In this document: piece after piece, positions 42,822 to 52,945 of the stretch | Numbering within the stretch: the first letter of the stretch is position 1 | Layout: every line of letters starts with the position of its first letter | NCBI GenBank assembly: GCA_037044905.1 | Contig: JBAOKB010000124.1 | Location: 57,992 to 121,991, forward strand | Source: Hortaea werneckii | Taxonomy: Eukaryota > Ascomycota > Dothideomycetes > Mycosphaerellales > Teratosphaeriaceae | Direction: 5' to 3' | Length of the DNA stretch: 64,000 nt | The notes under the pieces: generated by a model | Databases searched by the model: none | What the model saw: only the letters and a program-made list of their open reading frames with translations | Told to the model about the DNA's origin: nothing | Position numbers and translations under genes: made by a program

Positions 42822-44566
42822 TGATGATGCCGATGATTGATGGAAACGAACGTGGCGGGCTCCACCGCGATCGGGTCAGTGGTCGTTCTGGCCGTGGATG
42901 GGGATGGAGGTGGTGTGTGCAGGCGAGCGAGAGCAGTGAGATGAGGAGCCGGGCGCAAAAGGAGCGATCACCTCGCACTCGCACTCGGACTCGTCCTCTC
43001 TCGCTCACACCAGGGGACTCTGCCGAGTCTGCCACTCTCTCCCTCTCTCTCTCTCTCCCTCTCACGCACATTCATCACACGGGGCCACGACGGCCGGTCT
43101 GGTCTGAGCGCGACGCCCGTTCCACCCTTGGGGACGCGACCGCAAGCTGGCTTTCACACTACTGCAAGGTACAAATTTCCCGTCGCGGCTTTTGGCTGGG
43201 GGATGCAGGTACCGCACTTTTCCAAGCTCCCAGCCTATTACCTAGGTCAGATCCGCTAGCCTTCAATCAGAAGGGATCCGCCATCAAACGTCGCGGTCCG
43301 CCGCGAATCAAAATTTCATGTCCTCCCAGCCGGGACCATCCATGGGTGCGAAGCCCTTCCTCCGGCGCGTCAGCTTGAAGGAAAAACCCTGGCCGCTGCT
43401 CGCCCGATTAGTACGGCCTTGGTCATTACCGGCTTCAAATAAATCCCTCTTTTTACTGCTATGTGCACACCCATCTATGGCAGACGTGCTCTAGTCCCTT
43501 GATCGGTGGCCGGGTTCTTCCCATGTCACACACACACAAAAACAGTACATATGTTCTGCACACCAGAATTAACAGAACAAAAAAAAAAAGGGCCAAAAAA
43601 AAGAAGAAGAAAAGGGCATGAATAGAAAGCACAGTCCAACCTGCCAAACCTAAACGTTGATGATTGCGTACTCTTTTTCTCTCTTACCTACTATGTACCT
43701 TTCCAGCCGATCGTCCCGCTTCGGATCTCTTATGCCCACCTCTCGAGAGCAAGCGAGTGCGACAAGCGAAAGTTCTGAAAATGCTGTACGTAGGTAGGTC
43801 GCCTCGCTCGCATAGCAAAATTGCCCATTTCACCCCGAGCACGACAGAGAAAAGGGAGAGGCGAGTTTCATCGTACAGGACATAGTATATACCTTGTGCA
43901 ACAATAGCTTATCAGACAAACCCCCATTATCAAAAAATGGCTGGGTACTATGTAATAAGCAGGACCTGCAGAATGTCCTCGTCGCTTGCTTACTTGCTTG
44001 GCTTTGGTTTTCCCAGGACGCAGCCCATTCAATAATCCATATAATCGTTCCACGATAAGCTCCTCTCCTCCCGACCAGGCAACGGGGGCCCCAGCGCGCG
44101 TTTCAGGATTTCTTGCACACCCAAACCCGGCGAGTCCCGGTGTGCCGGAGGACTTTTTGCATCAACGGCCGCCGCGCGCGCCCACGCGTCCCCCTTCCCC
44201 CAAAAAATCCGTCATGCCTGCCTGCCTGCCTGGCCCTGTCCTTCAGTCCCCGTTTCGCGTAGCCTACGCGCATGGATCGCGCCAACCACTACACGCGCGC
44301 CAAACGGACAAGACGTTCTAGAACTTCTCTCCCTCCCTCTCTCTCTCTTCCTCTCATCAGGGTCCATGTATGTACGTGGACTGCACGTCCATCAACTTCG
44401 TCAAATGAGTAAGAGGAGGCGTCCCTATAATGGCGTTCTTGCCAAACTTATCAGCTGGTGGTCGGGTGAATCCAGACAACAAATCATACAATCAGCCTCA
44501 TTATTAGATCGACGAATGTGTTTTCAAGTTCAAGGACTGAGCAAGCCTTTTCTCTTTGCTTTCTTC

Positions 44567-44570
44567 TTTT

Positions 44571-44615
<45 letters not shown>
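44567..44615. repeat. Homopolymer block: 14 T followed directly by 35 G
   Basis: T at 44567-44580 abuts G at 44581-44615, then AGGG. One of three very long G/C runs in the window. Confidence 0.85.
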
Positions 44616-44616
<1 letters not shown>

Positions 44617-45173
44617 GGGCTCTAGCCGGAGAGGTACAATGGACGGACTGTCTGTGGAGATGATGAGCTGGGTTGGTTTTGGTTGTGGTGCGCCATGACA
44701 TCGTCCTGTCCGCGCGCTATCATATTGCCCTCCTGTTCGTGCGGTCAAACTGGCTTCTTCATCACCAGAGAACTAGTAATCAACTTCAGAAAGACGAAAC
44801 TGGAAGGCAATGAGAAGAGAACCAACAGCAGCAGCAGCACTAGCAGTAGCAGGAGTAAGTATAGGACTGCCCATCGTAAGAGTTTGATCGTAATGCATGT
44901 AGCGTATCTCTCTATCCAAGTGCATCACGATGCATTTAGCAAAGAAGGGGGAAATCCCCTCCCAACACGCCATAAGCAACATCCCCCCGCCCCAAAAAAC
45001 GCCTCGCTCTCTAAAAGAGGATCACACGCCCTTTTCTCCCTAAACCCTTTCGCACATCCACTCCTCTACCACCGCTACCACCACCGTCCCCCCTTCTAAA
45101 AACCAACCACTTCCCCTTCCCTTCCACATCAAGCACCAATTCCTCCCCTCCGCTCCCCTCTCCTCTCTTTTGA

Positions 45174-48100
45174 CTAAAACCCGAACTTCGCCTTCAAAAT
45201 CCCCCCCGCCGCACTCCTCTTCTGCTGCTTAACAAATTTCCCCACCTCATCGCTCCAATTCGCACTATTCTGCTCCAAATTCTCCATACTATCGCCGATA
45301 ATCCCCAATTTCTCCGTGCGTTCCTGGAGCTGGCGTTGCATGTAGGCCCAGTAACCCTCCTGGCCCTGCTGTCCAGCGGCACCACCGCCGGCCGCAGACG
45401 AGGATCCCGTGGCCGTCGCCCGCGCCGCGCGCCGTCTCTGCTCCTCTTCCGCCCGGGACTGCGCCACCATGCGTTTAGACGGCGGCCGGTCGGGTCCCCC
45501 GATTAGGATATCCATGTCTGTCGGGGTGATATACTGCGTCCCCGTGACCCACTGGACGGTACTAATAGTCGGCCGCGGCGGGATGAGTGCTTCGGGGTTA
45601 AACAACCGGTCAGTGGTCCCGCGACTTACGTGGTCTTCGCCCGCGCCGAAGAGGTTCACCAGCGCCAGCTCGCTGGGGCCCGTGAAGCCGAGGATATGGC
45701 CGGAGGGTATGATGGCCGCGTCCCCGAACCGCCGCGTATCCAGGGTATCGGAGATTTTGATCGTGGCGAGCTCGCGGAGCTGTGGGATCGAGTAGGCGCG
45801 GGCGAAGCCGTCGCCGAACAGGCCCACGAGCGCGTGGCCTTGATCTTGGTAGCGCACTATGCCGGCCGCGTCGCAGAAGACGGAGTCGAAGGATTTGTGG
45901 GCGCCTTTGTTGCCGGGTGGCCGGGAGATGTGGAGGCTGGTTGGCGTGACTACGACCAGGGCGCCGTTGATTCGGGACCCGGATTTGAGGCCTCCCATTG
46001 CTGCGGGAGAAGCGGTGGCGGGTTTGCCGGTCTCGGCGTTGATGGGTGCGATGTGCAGGATCCTGCTTTCGCTGAGGTGCATGGGTGAGCCGGCTGGCTG
46101 GACGGTATACCGTCCGCTGGGATCAGGGAGGATTTTGAAAGTAGCAAGGTGTCCTTGGTTTGTGCCGCAGTGGCAGAGGATGGAGCTGTAATCTTCTCCT
46201 TCCAGTGTCATGATGGAAAATTCGATGCTTGTAACCCACTCTGGTTTGCCTGGAGTCTCGCTATTTCTTCTTTTCCGCAAGCTGCCCTTCTTCTCTCCTT
46301 TGCTGAAATCGGCCACGGATGCTGCATAGATTATGGCCGGTCCTCGCATGTCTAGAATTGTGATGCTTCCTCCTTCGGTTCCTGCGGCTATGAATCCAAC
46401 TTCGGAAACCTTCGCGGCGGTGATGGGTCCATTTTGCTGGTCAAGCATTGTAAATGGCACAACTCCCTCGCTCAAACTCGGCTCAGCGCGATCAGTGATA
46501 TTGCTCAGGTGACCTGGCGGCTGAGTTGGTCGCGGTCCACCAGCAGGTTCCCGGCCCGCATGCTTATTGTGTCCCCATCGAAAGACGACAAGTTGACCGC
46601 TGTGTACACCTACTGCCATTTCTCCACTCCCACCAGCAAGTGACATGGCTGTAACGCCCACAGCACCATCATATCTTCCTAACGCCCTTCCAACATCTGC
46701 CTGTAGCACTTTTGGATTTTCAAGCTCTTCATCACCATATCCCACGTCGAATATTCTTATCGTACCATCAGCGTGCACGGTATGGGCCACGTTACGATTG
46801 CCAAAGCGGTGATGCCTGCCAGGCCCTTCGGCGCCACCATTTAGAATCGATGGGCCTTGCTGTCGACGTTCCGTCATACCCAGCCATCTCTCCCTTTCAA
46901 CTTGGCAAACACCAACGCTCTTCACGAACGGATGCACGAATGTGAGACTTGGATGTAATTGATTCGTAGGACAGATGGGCATGCCAGACGGGAATGTTAG
47001 GGTTAGTAATTCACCGGAACCAAGCAAGGCAATCACCGCTATCGGGTCGTGTGCGCCGGCGAAATGAGGGGACGCTCTCGGGATCGGACAGAACTCGATG
47101 ACTTCCGCACCAGGAGGCGTTGGCAGTATTCGTTGCCGTTTTGGTTCCTCGAAGTAATGGGCCAGTGATTCCCACGTCGAAGTAGCGTAGACAGGTGTGC
47201 GGCCCATCTCGAATAAAGTGAGCCCTTTGGTAGGCGACTGCGTGCTCTGCCCGCCAGCGATCAGGAGCGCAGTATCTTCCGGATCCTGATTGGCACACCA
47301 AGAGATCTTGAAGAAAGGCTCTTTGACGGCCATCACGCCTCCTGTGACTCGGCCAGCACCTGCAGCAGGCGTGGCAATGTTCGTGTCTGTTATGGTTCTT
47401 GACATGAGCATGCGACCGTCTTTGATAGTGTCCCAGAAAACCAAAGAACTGTCTTCGTGCGCTGTCAGGACGAAGGTCCCGGTTGGATGCCATACGGCGT
47501 GCACCAACTTTGGTCGCCTCACAGTATTCGCCAGAGCCGGATCACCATCACCTCCTGGCGCTCCTTGCGGAATCTCATAAGCAAAGTGGCGTACAGCTTT
47601 GTTCAACTTGAACGAGTAGATGACCGCGCCGTGGGCATAGCCGATAAGTAGAGTTCCAATATCTCGCGGATGGAATTGCAGTGAAACTACAGGAGATACT
47701 CGCGCTCTCGGATCCACATCTGCCCAGAGGTTGGGGATCTTAAACGGCGCCAGAGATTCTCGGTCCAGATCATAAGCCATCACATCCCCTGTTTGCATCC
47801 CTAGCATCGCATAGTCGAGCATTGGATCCGTACACAGCACTGTTACATGGCCGGGTGGAGAATGCGAGGCGAGTAGACTCTTGAGCTCGAGCGAATACAC
47901 AGATATGTCGTGCTTAGAATCAAGACAGACCAGCTTTTCGGCACAGAACTGCAAAGTCTGAACGTGTGCCCCCTGACTCTGAGTCGACAACGGCAGAACG
48001 ACTTCGATCCGGGTGCGGCCAAAGATGTAGATTTGTCCCGGGCCGAATTGGCTGCTCTTGGTGCCAACTGCAAGTAATGACTGCACCGGGTCGTAGGCCA

Positions 48101-48224
48101 AGCATGATACTTGAGAGTTGATGCCGAAGCGAGACAAGTGATCGGGATTGAAAAGCTCCTGGGTCAGTCCGGCCGAAAGGTCGTTCTGGATACCAGACTG
48201 CTTGCCACGGAGAAGGTGGGTCAT
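45174..48224 (-). CDS. SRO7: Sro7/Sro77, Lgl/tomosyn-family WD-repeat exocytosis protein
   Basis: Single exon, 1016 residues. The N-terminus (MTHLLRGKQSGIQNDLSAG, then FGINSQVSCLAYDPVQSLLAVGTKSS) is the Lgl/tomosyn start of the first beta-propeller. Many WD-like blades follow (VSLQFHPRDIGTLLIGYAHGAVIYS, AVWHPTGTFVLTAHEDSSLVFWD, TVHADGTIRIFDVGYG, VGVHSGQLVVFRWG). The tail (LQERTEKLGIIGDSMENLEQNSANWSDEVGKFVKQQ) resembles an R-SNARE-like coil. Sro7 binds the t-SNARE Sec9 and the Rab Sec4 and guides secretory vesicles to growth sites; this should hold here. Length matches the family (about 1000). It is divergent from ASF1 across 537 bp. Confidence 0.93.
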   Translation of the reverse strand: MTHLLRGKQSGIQNDLSAGLTQELFNPDHLSRFGINSQVSCLAYDPVQSLLAVGTKSSQFGPGQIYIFGRTRIEVVLPLSTQSQGAHVQTLQFCAEKLVCLDSKHDISVYSLELKSLLASHSPPGHVTVLCTDPMLDYAMLGMQTGDVMAYDLDRESLAPFKIPNLWADVDPRARVSPVVSLQFHPRDIGTLLIGYAHGAVIYSFKLNKAVRHFAYEIPQGAPGGDGDPALANTVRRPKLVHAVWHPTGTFVLTAHEDSSLVFWDTIKDGRMLMSRTITDTNIATPAAGAGRVTGGVMAVKEPFFKISWCANQDPEDTALLIAGGQSTQSPTKGLTLFEMGRTPVYATSTWESLAHYFEEPKRQRILPTPPGAEVIEFCPIPRASPHFAGAHDPIAVIALLGSGELLTLTFPSGMPICPTNQLHPSLTFVHPFVKSVGVCQVERERWLGMTERRQQGPSILNGGAEGPGRHHRFGNRNVAHTVHADGTIRIFDVGYGDEELENPKVLQADVGRALGRYDGAVGVTAMSLAGGSGEMAVGVHSGQLVVFRWGHNKHAGREPAGGPRPTQPPGHLSNITDRAEPSLSEGVVPFTMLDQQNGPITAAKVSEVGFIAAGTEGGSITILDMRGPAIIYAASVADFSKGEKKGSLRKRRNSETPGKPEWVTSIEFSIMTLEGEDYSSILCHCGTNQGHLATFKILPDPSGRYTVQPAGSPMHLSESRILHIAPINAETGKPATASPAAMGGLKSGSRINGALVVVTPTSLHISRPPGNKGAHKSFDSVFCDAAGIVRYQDQGHALVGLFGDGFARAYSIPQLRELATIKISDTLDTRRFGDAAIIPSGHILGFTGPSELALVNLFGAGEDHVSRGTTDRLFNPEALIPPRPTISTVQWVTGTQYITPTDMDILIGGPDRPPSKRMVAQSRAEEEQRRRAARATATGSSSAAGGGAAGQQGQEGYWAYMQRQLQERTEKLGIIGDSMENLEQNSANWSDEVGKFVKQQKRSAAGGILKAKFGF

Positions 48225-48761
48225 GGTGTCGAGTTAGGATGGATTGTCAGCATATGAGATACGCTGAACACCAATCTACTTGAGTCAATCAATCGAGCAG
48301 CATGGGATGTATGGCTCTGGCGAGATTGAATGGATCATGAAGGAGGAAGTGGAGTATGTGTGGGTTGAGACTTTTGGTGCTGCTTCGACGTAAGGTGCAA
48401 GGGTAGTTGCTTGTCTCGCATGTGACATCGACAACGTCGGCCGGGGGTCGGCCGGGAGCACGAAGATGAGCCTGAGGCCCCACGCAAGCAAGCATAGGTC
48501 CGGCAATCGCGCTAACAGCTCACTTTACGCGCGAGGACGCGCTTTCTTGCACACACGGGCCCTAGGCGCTTTCTTTCCCTTACACATCTCCACGACAACA
48601 ATCACGACCACCATCTCCACACCTCTACCTCTGCACCTCTTACGAATCATACCATATCCACACACTTGACGCGACAACCCTCTGGGTCATTATCTGAACC
48701 AATACATCGACACCAACCAACTGAACCACAATTCTTCGGGGGAACCGCAGCAGCACGCACC
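48225..48761. other. Divergent promoter region, SRO7 / ASF1
   Basis: 537 bp between opposite starts. A CACCTC/CCACAC-rich stretch precedes the ASF1 ATG. No other feature seen. Confidence 0.5.
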
Positions 48762-49831
48762 ATGGCCACAGTCTCCCTGCTCAACGTGACAGTGCGCAAC
48801 AACCCAGCGCCATTCAACGCCCCGTACGAGTTTGAAATCACCTTTGAGTGTCTAGAGCCGCTGCAGAAGGACCTCGAATGGAAACTGACCTACGTCGGCT
48901 CCGCTACCTCGTAAGTCCCACCGCACCTTGAATGAGAGAAGGGCCGCCTGGGACGCCCCACGCGCGTACTCTAGGCAGCAGCATCCCACTTTGCACGTCA
49001 AAGACGCAATCCAATAAGCACCCTCGCTGACTCAACCCCTCATGTAGATCCGAACATGACCAAGAACTCGACTCCCTCCTCGTCGGCCCTATCCCCGTCG
49101 GCGTGAACAAATTCATCTTCGAAGCCGACCCGCCCAACACGACGCGCATCCCCGCGACCGAAATCCTCGGCGTGACCGTCATCCTGCTGACGTGCTCGTA
49201 CGACGACCGCGAGTTCGTGCGCGTGGGCTACTACGTGAACAACGAGTACGAAGACGAGACGCTGGCCAACGAACCGCCGGCGAAACCCGTGTTGGAGAAG
49301 ATCCGCCGAAGTATTCTGGCTGAGAAGCCCAGGGTCACGCGCTTCGCGATTAAGTGGGATAGTGAGGAAAGTGCGCCGGCCGAGTTCCCGCCTGAGCAGC
49401 CGGATGTGGATCAAGCGGAGGATGACGAGGCGAGGTACGGGGCTGAGGATGACGGGGAGGACGAGGAGGGCGAGGCGCCGGAGCTGGTAGAAGGTGGGAG
49501 TGGGGAGGCTGCGAAGGCCAAGGCGCCGCAGGGCGAGGACGCCGAGATGGAAGGCGTAGAGAATGGGGACGGGAAGGAGGAAGATGACGAGGAGAGCTCG
49601 GATGCCGGGTCCGAGGATATCGAGAACGAGTCCTCGGACGACGATGAGGAGGACCTGGAGGAGGATGAGGCCGAGGAGGGCGCCGAGGGCGAGGCGAGCG
49701 GACAGCAGGGCGATCACGATATGGATATGGGTGAGGACCATCCTGCGGGTCAGAAGGCTGGCATGCAGCAGCAGCAGCAGCCGCAGCAACACCATCAACA
49801 GCAGCAGCAGGCGGACGTTATGGTGCACTGA
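48762..49831 (+). CDS. ASF1: Histone H3-H4 chaperone Asf1
   Basis: Two exons, 48762-48910 and 49048-49831, with a 137-bp intron, encode 310 residues. The conserved core (~1-155) is unmistakable: VSLLNVTVRNNPAPFNAPYEFEITFECLEPL, DLEWKLTYVGSATS, DQELDSLLVGPIPVGVNKF, TEILGVTVILLTCSY, EFVRVGYYVNNEY and ILAEKPRVTRFAIKWD. These include the H3-H4-binding surface. Asf1 hands H3-H4 dimers to CAF-1 and HIR in the nucleus during replication, repair and transcription. The tail is a long acidic low-complexity region (EDEEGEAPELVEGG, DDDEEDLEEDEAEEG) ending in a Gln/His tract (QQQQQPQQHHQQQQQ). Acidic tails are usual in fungal Asf1; the Gln tract is less usual. Confidence 0.97.
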
Positions 49832-50434
49832 TTTTAGCGATGGTTTTGTCTTTGGCTCCTTATCGTGGTATAGGGACTGTTGACCTCTGGCAGCTTGATG
49901 CTGCATTATAATCGCGTTGGATGTGTATCTGGTATGTTTATCATGCCCCTGGAGAGAGGGCGATACCAAATTGCATGAGCAATCAAGTTCAGGCATGAGC
50001 TCGAGAGGCGTCAAGGAGATGAAAGAGTGTTGGGGACACGATGAGACGATGATAATCTTGATAGCATTTCATAGCGCGTTCAATGATACTTTGAGCTACG
50101 CGGTTCTCCTCATCTTTTACAGTAGTTTCCCCGCCTGTCATTCTGGCTCGGCATCTCCTCTTCACACGTCTTGGGTAAGCGTCGTCGGCGGTGAAAAAAA
50201 GCCCCCAGTTCTGCGCGTGAGGTCTAGAAAATAATGGGCGCAGATATCTGCGAGACGCGTGAAAGATATAGCTGGCACACCTATTTATGGTGTTGATAGA
50301 ATTGGCGCCGCTGTGGCGCGTCCCATGGCAACCCCCCCGTCTAACGCCTCGCTAGGTAGTAAAGCAAGCAAGCTCCCCTTTTTTCTTTCGTACGACTTTC
50401 TGATCCATCACATCATATACGTCTACAAAGTTCC
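49832..50434. other. Convergent intergenic region
   Basis: 603 bp between the stops of ASF1 and the eIF3k gene. No gene seen. Confidence 0.5.
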
Positions 50435-51421
50435 TTACGCCGGCTGCTCATACGCCCTCTTGACCATGCGGCCGAACTGCTCAAACTTGACATTCTCCCG
50501 CACGACCGAGCTCCGGGCCTCGTTCTCCTTGTTAAGGGGGATGACGACCTTCTCGCCCTCGATCTTCCAGCCGCACACCTCCTTGACGAAGTTGTCGAAC
50601 TTGGCGCCCTTGAGGTTCAGCCAGCCTTCGAGGATGCTGCGCTGCACTTCCTGCATGCACTGCGAGACGACGACGGCGATGCGCACGCGCAGCAGCTCTT
50701 CGAACCCTTGCACGTCTGCCACGAGGTCCGCGTACAGGTCATCGCCGTTCAGCGTGTCCCAGAAGGCGTCGTATTGTGCGTTGTTGAGCTGGTTGTGCAG
50801 TAGGCTCAGGTGCTGGACAGCTTCTGCGAGGGTGCCTGATGGTGCGGCGCCGGTCTTTTCCGAATTCCGGGACTGTGCGAGGACGTAAGGTGGGAGGAGG
50901 GAGAGGCAGAGGGAGAAGTCAGGAGATGGGAAGACGGTAAGGGCTTTCGCGAGGACGTTGGTTGTCGTCTCGAGTTGTGTGAGGTGGGGGTTGAACTGGT
51001 AACTATCATGGAGCGTACGTTAGCTGGCTGCGCCTCTTGACACGGTGATTTGAGACGCTTGTAGCAACGTAGGGCCATTGGGGTGGTATATCAGATAGAG
51101 CTAATAATTCGAACAGCATACCGGACCGGGTTCAGACGGTCCGGATCAGGTAATAGGAAACGTGGATAAGATTGTTCATCATGTAGTGACCTTCTCCCCT
51201 CCTTTCTTTGCTTTGGGAACTCCTCCTCCTTATTGTTGTTTCGAGACTTACAGTTTCAGTAATGCGAGGTTGGCGTAGCAATCATAGCTCTGGTCTTGGC
51301 ACTGCTGAGCAACGTAGTCCTGGAAGACGCCAGTGGTCTCTGGGTTGTAGCGGTCGAGGCCATTCAGGATAGCGTCGATGTTCTCTGGCCGTTCCGGCGC
51401 CTGGTCAAAAGCGAAGCCCAT
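50435..51421 (-). CDS. EIF3K: Translation initiation factor eIF3 subunit K
   Basis: Two exons, 51421-51252 and 51002-50435, give 245 residues, the usual eIF3k length. The N-terminal HEAT-like helices carry the hallmark PENIDAILNGLDRYNPE, then VFQDYVAQQCQDQSYDCYANLALLKLYQFNP, which spans the splice site. LLHNQLNNAQYDAFWDTL and the PCI/winged-helix part FEELLRVRIAVVVSQCMQEVQRSILEGWLNL, FDNFVKEVCGWKIEG and VKFEQFGRMVKRAYEQ complete the fold. eIF3k is a peripheral, often non-essential eIF3 subunit; it pairs with eIF3l. The 249-bp intron is long for this genome. The start MGFAFDQAPERPENID fits the family. It is divergent from PHO89 across about 1.5 kb. Confidence 0.92.
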
Positions 51422-52945
51422 GGTAGGATGACAGTCAAGTTGGTCGAGGAGAGAGAATCTAGGAGGTATGAAGGGTTATGTGGATTGGCTGCTGCACGTG
51501 TTGGAGGAGGCGTATGGGATTGTGGTGAGTACCGATGGCTCTGAGTGCGCGAATGTTGCGCTCGAAATTCTTCGGCCAATCAATGAGGGGCATTGTCTTC
51601 CGCCAGGAAGTCTCGCTGGCCTGAGGCTGCAATGTTACTGGTGGACGTTTCCAAGGTTCGTCCATCTCACCTTTCGCACGAGTCGGCGCCGCTCGCAAGG
51701 ATGTCTGTACATTGATGTGATCATCATGCCTTGTGCAAAAGCGTCGTCGCAACAATATAATACAGGCAGTGTTAGCTGACGGCGATGTAGCCCCTTCATG
51801 TTCAAGGAGCCTGCCTGCTGCAGGTACCTAGTCTTCAACCTTGAAAACTTGCAGCGATGATTGTCACCTCACATCAGGCTTTCGGGCTCGATTTACCAAA
51901 TTGTTCAAGCCCATCGCTAAGTTCTGCAACAACCTGGAATGCCATTGAAATCGCGATAATCATACGTGAGAACGGTGTATGCAACGAAGGCCAGAAATGG
52001 GACAGTATGCCAAGGAATAGGTCGCTTTCCCGGACTGGATGCGATCGAAGTTCAGTCTAGCGGAAGTACCCGGGGCCTCTGCGACATCCGGCACTGGAGT
52101 GCAGTGCGAGCCTTGGCACTTTGAGACGCCTCCCGAGGCAATAGGCATCCTCGCTACCCTCAATCCTCTCAACTTCATACTCATCTTCTGCGCTCTACAT
52201 CAAAATACCGTATACAGCCATTCTGATGACAGCTAAAATCTCACCAATCATATTGCTTCGTGTAGTCACGTTGATGTGACGCCGTCTGGCTTTGCAGCGA
52301 TCGTTCCTGGCGAGATGCGATACCAAGACCGAATTACTCTCAGCTTTCTGGGCGCCGCGTCAGAAATCCGTCAAATGAGCAGGCGTTGAAAAAGCACCTT
52401 CACCTGGCCACACAATTCTGGAGCATTTCCATGGAGCAGCCAAGGCCGAGCTTATACGCCTCCGAGGACCTAACCTGGCTCAGTCTGGCGATCTTTGCTG
52501 CGATCAAAGGCGCTGCTCGCGTGCTTTGCTCGACCCAAGACTGCAAGCCCAGCCTGTACCGTCTCTTAGGCACTCTTGGGACATTAAGCTCTTTGGTTCC
52601 TAGCCCTGCAGATTTTGCTACACGTGCTCACATTCTGTCGTCTCCTTGGTCGCTGGAGAGCCACGTTTTTGCGTTCGACTACACGACTGCTTAAAGCCTC
52701 TCTAGTAATGCCTGTTCTCCCAGGAGCCGTCAGATTCTGGCTTTTGGCACCAGTGAACTTGGCAGACGAAACCAGTCGCTGTGGTTGAGTGGCCTGCTCA
52801 ATGGGCCGTCGTAAGGTGGGTACAGGGTAGGAGCCAGATAAAATGTTCAGTCTCTCTTTGTTTCTTGATTCCGTCAGTCCTCAGCACACAGTACGCCCCC
52901 TTACCACTCGATACGCTGCAGCCGACGGCTGCCTCATCCTCCACA
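51422..52945. other. Intergenic region between eIF3k and PHO89
   Basis: 1.52 kb between divergent genes. Two CACGTG motifs occur (51495-51500 and 52621-52626). Open frames up to 103 codons have no recognisable domain. Confidence 0.5.
52621..52626. promoter_or_regulatory. CACGTG motif upstream of PHO89, candidate phosphate-response site
   Basis: The palindrome CACGTG lies 320 bases before the PHO89 ATG. Pho4/NUC-1-type bHLH factors bind this core at phosphate-responsive promoters in other fungi. About 16 such hexamers are expected by chance in 64 kb, so the evidence is positional only. Confidence 0.3.

Larger units (their letters stand above)
41990..45173. other. Long intergenic region upstream of the WSC gene
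   Basis: 3.18 kb with no gene I can support. It holds a GAC repeat (42804-42821), CTCTCT tracts (about 43035-43065 and 44335-44355), and the T14/G35 homopolymer. A 241-codon minus-strand frame (42346-43071) is Arg/Ser/His-rich simple sequence with no domain. The part next to the WSC start may be a long promoter and leader; the part next to Sro7 is CT-rich and may be its 3' UTR. Confidence 0.55.

Noticed and set aside
42346..43071. 241-codon minus-strand frame upstream of the WSC gene
   Set aside because: Starts in a CTCTCT tract (RERERE) and continues as Arg/Ser/His-rich sequence; no family resemblance.
49040..50014. 324-codon frame antisense to ASF1
   Set aside because: Leu/Arg-rich antisense of the acidic tail; ASF1 is certain.
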